Assembly (NCBI RefSeq): GCF_018614205.1
Contig: NZ_JAGGOS010000132.1
Location: 1,352 to 63,169, forward strand
Reading direction: 5' to 3'
DNA length: 61,818 nt
Source of the DNA: Streptomyces sp. ISL-36
GTDB lineage: Bacteria > Actinomycetota > Actinomycetes > Streptomycetales > Streptomycetaceae
Part shown: positions 58,801 to 61,818 of the stretch, one piece after another
How positions within the stretch are numbered: position 1 is the first letter of the stretch
How the letters are laid out: every line of letters begins with the position of its first letter
Notes under the pieces: generated by a model
Told to the model about the DNA's origin: nothing
What the model saw: only the letters and a program-made list of their open reading frames with translations
Databases searched by the model: none
Program-made: the position numbers and the translations under genes

Positions 58801-59564
58801 AGCCGGGCCGGGCGGCGCGCCCGCAGCCAGTCGGCGAGACGCTCGTAGTACTGGCGCAGGCCGGCGACGGTGCCGGCGCTCTCGGTCTCGACGGCGAGGC
58901 TGCGGCTGTCGAGGTAGAGCGGGTTGTACGGGATCTCCAGGAAGGGGAACTCGCGCTCGCCGAGGGTCTGGGCGAGGGCGGAGAACTTGCGTCGGGCCCG
59001 CTCGCGTCCCTCGCGCAGCCGGTCCCGCACCCCGACGTCGCTCTTGAGGCCGAGGGTGAGCAGCCGTACGGGCCGCCCGCCGCGGCGAGCGGACAGGTCC
59101 TCGGCGAGGGCGACGGCGCCGTCGATGGACCAGGCGGTCAGCGCGAAGCAGATCACGAGGGCGTCGGCGGACTCCATCAGCCTGCCGGGCTCCACGGCTC
59201 CGGGGGCCTCGGGCACCGGCGCCTCGATCAGGACATGGTCGTAGCGGGCCGCGACGGGGTCGGCGGCGAGCGCGGCGAGCCCGTCCGGGTCGGCCCGGGT
59301 CACGGCGGCGACCTGCCCGGCGACGGGCTCGGGCACCGTGGAGCTCGCGGCGCTCGGGGAGCTCGCGGCACCCGTGTGGCTCAGGGCGCTCGCGGAGCCG
59401 TCCTGTCGGGCCCCGGGCCGGCCGTCCACGAGCAGGACGCTGCGGTTGCCCTCGGCGAGGATGTCCGCCGCGTTGCGCAGGGTGGTACTCAGGCCGAGGT
59501 TCTCCGACGTGGTGAAGAAGACGGCGAACGAACCTGCGCGGTCCAAGGGGTTGGCGTCCGGCAT
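55842..59564 (-). CDS. fxsT: FxsT-like protein: ParA-like, NB-ARC and TPR regions
   Basis: The 1240-aa protein matches the FxSxx-COOH system tetratricopeptide protein type. Region 1 (about 1-245) looks like a ParA-type ATPase whose Walker A is degenerate (FTTSENLGLSTT; the usual Lys is replaced). Region 2 (about 255-365) is a small alpha/beta TIR-like domain. Region 3 has an NB-ARC/STAND ATPase with intact Walker A GPSGWGKS (425-432) and WLIVYDGV as Walker B. The rest (about 850-1200) is tetratricopeptide-like helical repeats, with lines such as LSQAALRGHRRLLGLTHPRTL. ATG 59564 follows GAGAGG. It probably senses or scaffolds the peptide system in the cytoplasm; the exact role is unknown. Confidence 0.87.
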   Translation of the reverse strand: MPDANPLDRAGSFAVFFTTSENLGLSTTLRNAADILAEGNRSVLLVDGRPGARQDGSASALSHTGAASSPSAASSTVPEPVAGQVAAVTRADPDGLAALAADPVAARYDHVLIEAPVPEAPGAVEPGRLMESADALVICFALTAWSIDGAVALAEDLSARRGGRPVRLLTLGLKSDVGVRDRLREGRERARRKFSALAQTLGEREFPFLEIPYNPLYLDSRSLAVETESAGTVAGLRQYYERLADWLRARRPARLDGVTVVHSGRHVLWAAWLRDRLGEKGLRIELRRADTYTGWRPEPGTALLFLSPGDGDDTLLAQIGALSHTDVRIVLVDAAFPNSEAAHHELIDLRVPTEDEALRRLYTGLGLGPADPRARTADTRFPRLPETTNVAQRNGGFVDRDDLLSALEEKLREAGSAGAGLVLHGPSGWGKSETARELCHRYGAGYDVVWWVRAWEPQRMRRGMTRLAAQLGTAGDRLGTVAADGDISPLLTRLSRPGDDAGSWLIVYDGVADPADLGGLLPVPHEHGHLLITSRVAPPEDPRDAVPPHLSSCPMRAMTPAECAALLGEHVPELTEDQAQQVGSTVGFVPLALRLAARCLAARADAHHRDDHMSQDAAVRAAVADLLAAHRTGKTEILRAADSAPPVAVMLRVARQFAAATPGAAAWRAESPAHDALGWLLNAASLLTGRGMGLELLLSRRILSELARDDSAGPEPADARPRHPDDVQLPDEHMVSVALWSLAQVGLLDVDFDHKEQPLAQHHALRDLIRDGMDPDERRHVESVLRGVLAEYGPRDEDLPPEWAREVNSLRLWEDSRPRVRRSLLRHLNALASRGESADLARLLDIAEEARREWAGEGDEPTPEYLRLLNLTARAHRLGGAYEQSRELSQAALRGHRRLLGLTHPRTLLSADSHAATLRALGRFEDALMQIRPAVEGLTLLLGWKHPATIQVERNLALTEALTGRVAAALARVEERFRYRQAVGGKDDPVAWSSADLLAHLYRATGRDGESRDLLRQRLRRHGDAWDAARLRTEVGLAVSERRLADGFPAARDPRYGFEMAHERDLRTLREYISRFGADRLDTLRCQFSYAADLHALGKVEEAELQARQCGKLLAERFGTGHPYTALSDVRHGVYLRATGDLQRAEVAGRWALDRLGHKLGRAHPWVAAAENSLAATLAADGRTEEAVELARSALDRLRDLGVAHRPDGRRVKAHHARLTGADTAVPPSGFDIDLELPGL

Positions 59565-59676
59565 GACCTCTCCGCTCGGCGAGGTGGCGGCAAATAAGGG
59601 TGGACATAACAGACATACGGAGCTGCCAGTATAGGACCGGCCCGTCCTCGTTCCCGCCCCGCCGGGCCGACCCCGC

Positions 59677-59871
59677 TCACGCGCTCTCGGTGTGCCCGGT
59701 GACGAACGGGTCGCCCGCCGCACAGCTGTCGTGCACGCGGCGCAGCAGCGCGCCGAGCACGGAGTCGGGAAGGGCGGCGACATCCTCCAGCGCGAGCGCG
59801 GCGATGTCCAGGACGACGGATTCCGCGTCGGGTCCCGGAGGGACCGGGGCGGGGCCCTCGGCAACTGCCAT
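59677..59871 (-). CDS. fxsA: FxsA-like small precursor peptide with unusual C-terminus
   Basis: The 64-aa peptide starts at ATG 59871 with GGAGGGG upstream. Its middle, VVLDIAALALEDVAALPDSVLGALLRRVHDS in two parts, has the LPDSVL-x-ALRR-type leader pattern of FXSXX-COOH proteins. Those end in F-x-S-x-x; this one ends FVTGHTESA, with FVT in place of FxS and six residues after it. The likely modified core is the FVTGH region, which also holds a His. It is divergent from the radical SAM gene (241 bp) and 112 bp upstream of fxsT. Precursor status is inferred from the leader pattern and position. Confidence 0.78.
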   Translation of the reverse strand: MAVAEGPAPVPPGPDAESVVLDIAALALEDVAALPDSVLGALLRRVHDSCAAGDPFVTGHTESA

Positions 59872-60015
59872 GGTGTCCCCTCCGTGAAGTCGCGTGGACC
59901 GGGAGACCGGTGTCCTTCCCAGCCTAGCGCCGCCCCGCTCCCCCAGGGCAGTCGGCGGACGGCCCGAACTGGCCCAACTCGGTTTCCGGGGCCACCCGTT
60001 GGCTCATTCGTGATA

Positions 60016-60045
60016 TTGACGCCCGGCGCACCGCAACCGAATACT
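60016..60045 (+). promoter_or_regulatory. Candidate sigma-70-type promoter for fxsB
   Basis: TTGACG at 60016-60021, a 17-nt spacer, and GAATAC(T) at 60039-60045 fit the -35/-10 pattern of vegetative promoters. It lies about 68 bp upstream of the fxsB start, in the divergent region shared with the precursor gene. Confidence 0.45.
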
Positions 60046-60112
60046 GGACGAACGGAGTGGGCCCGGTCCCGATGTCCGACGGACCGCCGGCACACGCTTT
60101 CGGGGGGAGCGG

Positions 60113-61426
60113 ATGAGCCGACCGCCACTGCGCCATGGGGAGCCGCCCTGGCCGAGCTCCGCGGACGTGGTGACACGCGAGGCGGCGGGCTGGGTGCCGT
60201 ATCCGCTCCACTCCTTCGTCCTCAAGGTCCACAGCCGCTGCGACCTGGCCTGCGACTACTGCTACATGTACCGCTCGGCGGACCGGAGTTGGCGCACCCA
60301 GCCACGGACGATGACCCCGGCCACCGTCGCCCGTACGGCGGAGCGCATCGCCGAGCACCTGTCCGCCCACGGGCTGACCGAGGCGGGTGTCGTCCTGCAC
60401 GGCGGGGAGCCGCTGCTCGCCGGCGACACGATGCTGGCCGATACGGTCCGGACGCTGCGGGCGGCGGTCGGGGACGGCGTACGGCTGCGTTTCTCCCTGC
60501 AGACCAACGGCGTCCGCCTCACCGAGCGGCGACTCGACCTCTGCGGCGAGCTGGGCATCCGGATCGGGGTGAGCACCGACGGCGGCCGCGCCGCCCACGA
60601 CCGTCACCGGCGCGGAGCCGACGGACGCGGCAGCCACGCCCGGGTCGGCGCGGCCCTGCGGCTGCTGGCCCGGGAGCCGTACCGGCCGCTGTTCGCCGCC
60701 CTGCTCTGCACGATCGACCTGCGCAACGACCCCGTGCGCACGTACGAGGAGCTGCTCGCCCAACGGCCGCCCGCGATCGACTTCCTGCTGCCGCTGGGGC
60801 ACTGGCGCACTCCGCCGCCCGGGCTCGCCCCCGGCGCGCGCCGCACCCCGTACGCGGACTGGCTGTGGGCGGTCTTCGAGCGCTGGTACGGAGCCCCGTC
60901 GCGCGAGACCGGCGTACGCCTCCTGGACGATCTCATGGCCCTGCTGCTCGGCGCCGCTCCCCGAACGGAGGCGCTCGGTCTCTCGCCGGTGCGGTACGCG
61001 GTGGTGGAGACCGACGGCTCCCTCGCCCAGGACGACACCCTGCGCACGGCGTACGACGGTGCGGCCCGCACCGGTCTCGACGTATGGCGCCACTCCTTCG
61101 ATCTGCTGCTGCGCCATCCGGGCGTCGCGGCCCGCCAGTGGGGTGCGGACGGCCTGTGCGCGACCTGCCGTGCCTGCCCGCTGCACCCGGTGTGCGGCGG
61201 CGGCCACTACGCCAACCGCTACCGTCCGGACACCGGGTTCGCCAACCCGAGCGTGTACTGCGCCGACCTGGCTGCGCTGATCGGGCGCGTACGGGGCCGG
61301 CTCGCCGAGGACGTGGCGGCGCTGACCCCCCTCCCGACGACGACAACGGCGGCGACGGCGACGACGGCGACGACAACGGCGGCGAGGGCCTCACGCCCGC
61401 TCTCGTCGCCCACGGAGCTGGCATGA
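60113..61426 (+). CDS. fxsB: Radical SAM/SPASM peptide maturase FxsB
   Basis: The 437-aa enzyme has the radical SAM motif Cys43-x3-Cys47-x2-Cys50 (CDLACDYCYMY), the SAM-binding GGEP (LHGGEPLL), and a C-terminal SPASM-type Cys cluster (CATCRACPLHPVCGGG, then VYC). This matches the FxsB group, which crosslinks a Phe side chain in FxsA-type peptides to form a cyclophane. GGGGGGAG precedes the ATG. Its last 25 residues are a Thr/Ala-rich low-complexity tail (PTTTTAATATT) from a CGACGA-type DNA repeat, possibly dispensable. It overlaps the next gene by ATGA. Confidence 0.9.
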   Translation: MSRPPLRHGEPPWPSSADVVTREAAGWVPYPLHSFVLKVHSRCDLACDYCYMYRSADRSWRTQPRTMTPATVARTAERIAEHLSAHGLTEAGVVLHGGEPLLAGDTMLADTVRTLRAAVGDGVRLRFSLQTNGVRLTERRLDLCGELGIRIGVSTDGGRAAHDRHRRGADGRGSHARVGAALRLLAREPYRPLFAALLCTIDLRNDPVRTYEELLAQRPPAIDFLLPLGHWRTPPPGLAPGARRTPYADWLWAVFERWYGAPSRETGVRLLDDLMALLLGAAPRTEALGLSPVRYAVVETDGSLAQDDTLRTAYDGAARTGLDVWRHSFDLLLRHPGVAARQWGADGLCATCRACPLHPVCGGGHYANRYRPDTGFANPSVYCADLAALIGRVRGRLAEDVAALTPLPTTTTAATATTATTTAARASRPLSSPTELA

Positions 61427-61818
61427 CGCCGCTGCCGCACCATGTACCGGGCGCGCTGTTCGACGCGCTCGCCGCGGGCGGCGGCGGGTCCGAGGCGATG
61501 CGCCTGCTCGCTCGCGCCGAGCACAGCAGGCGCCTCGCCTGTGTGTACGCGGTGCGGGTCGCCGCCCACGAGGCCGGCGGCGCCGCGGCCCAAGCGGCCG
61601 AGCAGGCCTGGGAGCTGCTGGTGAGCGCCGGCCGGGCGGCGCCCGACGCCGTGACGGCCGTCCTGACCCACCCCTCGGCCGGACCGGCCCTGGTCGGCCT
61701 GCTCACCCGTCTCACGCGTCCGACCGGGCACTGCGGCGAGGGGGTCCCGCCGATGCACCGGCTGACCGCGCTCGCCGCCGCGGCAGCGGTCCGCGCCCGC
61801 CTGCCCGCCGAGGTGCGG
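61423..61818 (+). CDS. HExxH-type peptide hydroxylase/modification protein, 3' end missing
   Basis: Only 132 residues are in the window; the frame is open at the right edge. The start (LPHHVPGALFDALAAGGGG, then AMRLLARAEHSRRLACVYAV) resembles the N-terminus of the HEXXH-motif peptide modification proteins that travel with FxsB. The HExxH motif itself would lie beyond the edge, so activity cannot be checked. It starts at ATGA inside the fxsB stop, so both are co-translated. Members of this group are thought to beta-hydroxylate the peptide. Confidence 0.75.
   Translation, partial: MTPLPHHVPGALFDALAAGGGGSEAMRLLARAEHSRRLACVYAVRVAAHEAGGAAAQAAEQAWELLVSAGRAAPDAVTAVLTHPSAGPALVGLLTRLTRPTGHCGEGVPPMHRLTALAAAAAVRARLPAEVR

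Noticed and set aside
54625..59616. A 1663-codon minus-strand frame spanning fxsT
   Set aside because: It is a GC-driven frame with Arg/Pro-rich nonsense composition over fxsT; only its last 340 codons, from GTG 55644, look like a protein.
59565..60176. Upstream extension of the fxsT frame to 60176 (1444 codons)
   Set aside because: It would run through the precursor gene and its ribosome site. The ATG at 59564 has its own GAGAGG site and gives the normal start.

Overview
The window is a piece of a very GC-rich actinobacterial chromosome, most probably Streptomyces. Codon third positions are almost always G or C, starts are often GTG or TTG with GGAGG-type ribosome sites, neighbours overlap by ATGA/GTGA, and several gene sets and orders are ones I know from Streptomyces: the sulfate-assimilation cluster, a SAV2148-type HEPN protein, GAF-type regulators and an Fxs peptide locus. 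No rRNA, tRNA, CRISPR array, transposase or phage gene was seen.

Left part (1-8.5 kb): the end of a GAF/HTH regulator, then a fructan-use locus. A secreted GH32 levanase/inulinase-type enzyme and a fructokinase are on the minus strand. A CUT2-type fructose-like ABC importer (lipoprotein, permease, ATPase) and a LacI-family regulator are on the plus strand. The divergent intergenic region holds a perfect 16-bp palindrome plus a 13/16 copy, a good candidate for the LacI operators.

Sulfur part (9-18.6 kb): after an acetyltransferase and its terminator comes a 27-residue leader peptide of the actinobacterial SRRHVDL type. It precedes a nearly continuous operon: sulfite reductase, a 62-aa zinc-ribbon protein, CysH, CysC, CysD, CysN, two tiny ORFs, a sulfonate-type ABC importer, and a sirohydrochlorin chelatase that would supply siroheme to the reductase.

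Middle part (18.6-28.4 kb): DsbA-family oxidoreductase, DUF1697 protein, a secreted S8 protease, a three-gene CUT1 sugar ABC importer ending at an 18-bp perfect hairpin, an APH-type kinase, an epoxide-hydrolase-like enzyme, a DnaQ-type exonuclease and a HEPN protein. An 811-bp stretch without a recognisable gene follows.

Alpha-glucan/trehalose part (29.2-43.3 kb): GlgX/TreX, TreY and TreZ, the three enzymes that turn glycogen-type glucans into trehalose. They are interleaved with an MFS transporter, an atypical short cytochrome P450, a secreted FG-GAP repeat protein with recent internal duplication, an MMPL exporter and a DUF1707-FHA protein.

43.4-50.0 kb: M24 peptidase, a conserved hypothetical protein, LysR with a divergent amidotransferase-like protein, a nucleoside-kinase-like protein, a glyoxalase-fold protein and a cation/proton antiporter.

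Right part (50-61.8 kb, cut by the window edge): an Fxs-type peptide-modification locus. It has a small FxsA-like precursor, a divergent radical SAM/SPASM maturase (FxsB) and the start of an HExxH-type peptide hydroxylase. On the minus strand are a 1240-aa FxsT protein (degenerate ParA-like, TIR-like, NB-ARC and TPR regions) and a 339-aa protein of unknown family. Converging on it is a three-gene plus-strand operon: a membrane protein with a 24-bp coding repeat and two P-loop NTPases. The precursor ends in FVTGHTESA rather than the family's FxSxx terminus. This locus is the best candidate in the window for an undescribed system.
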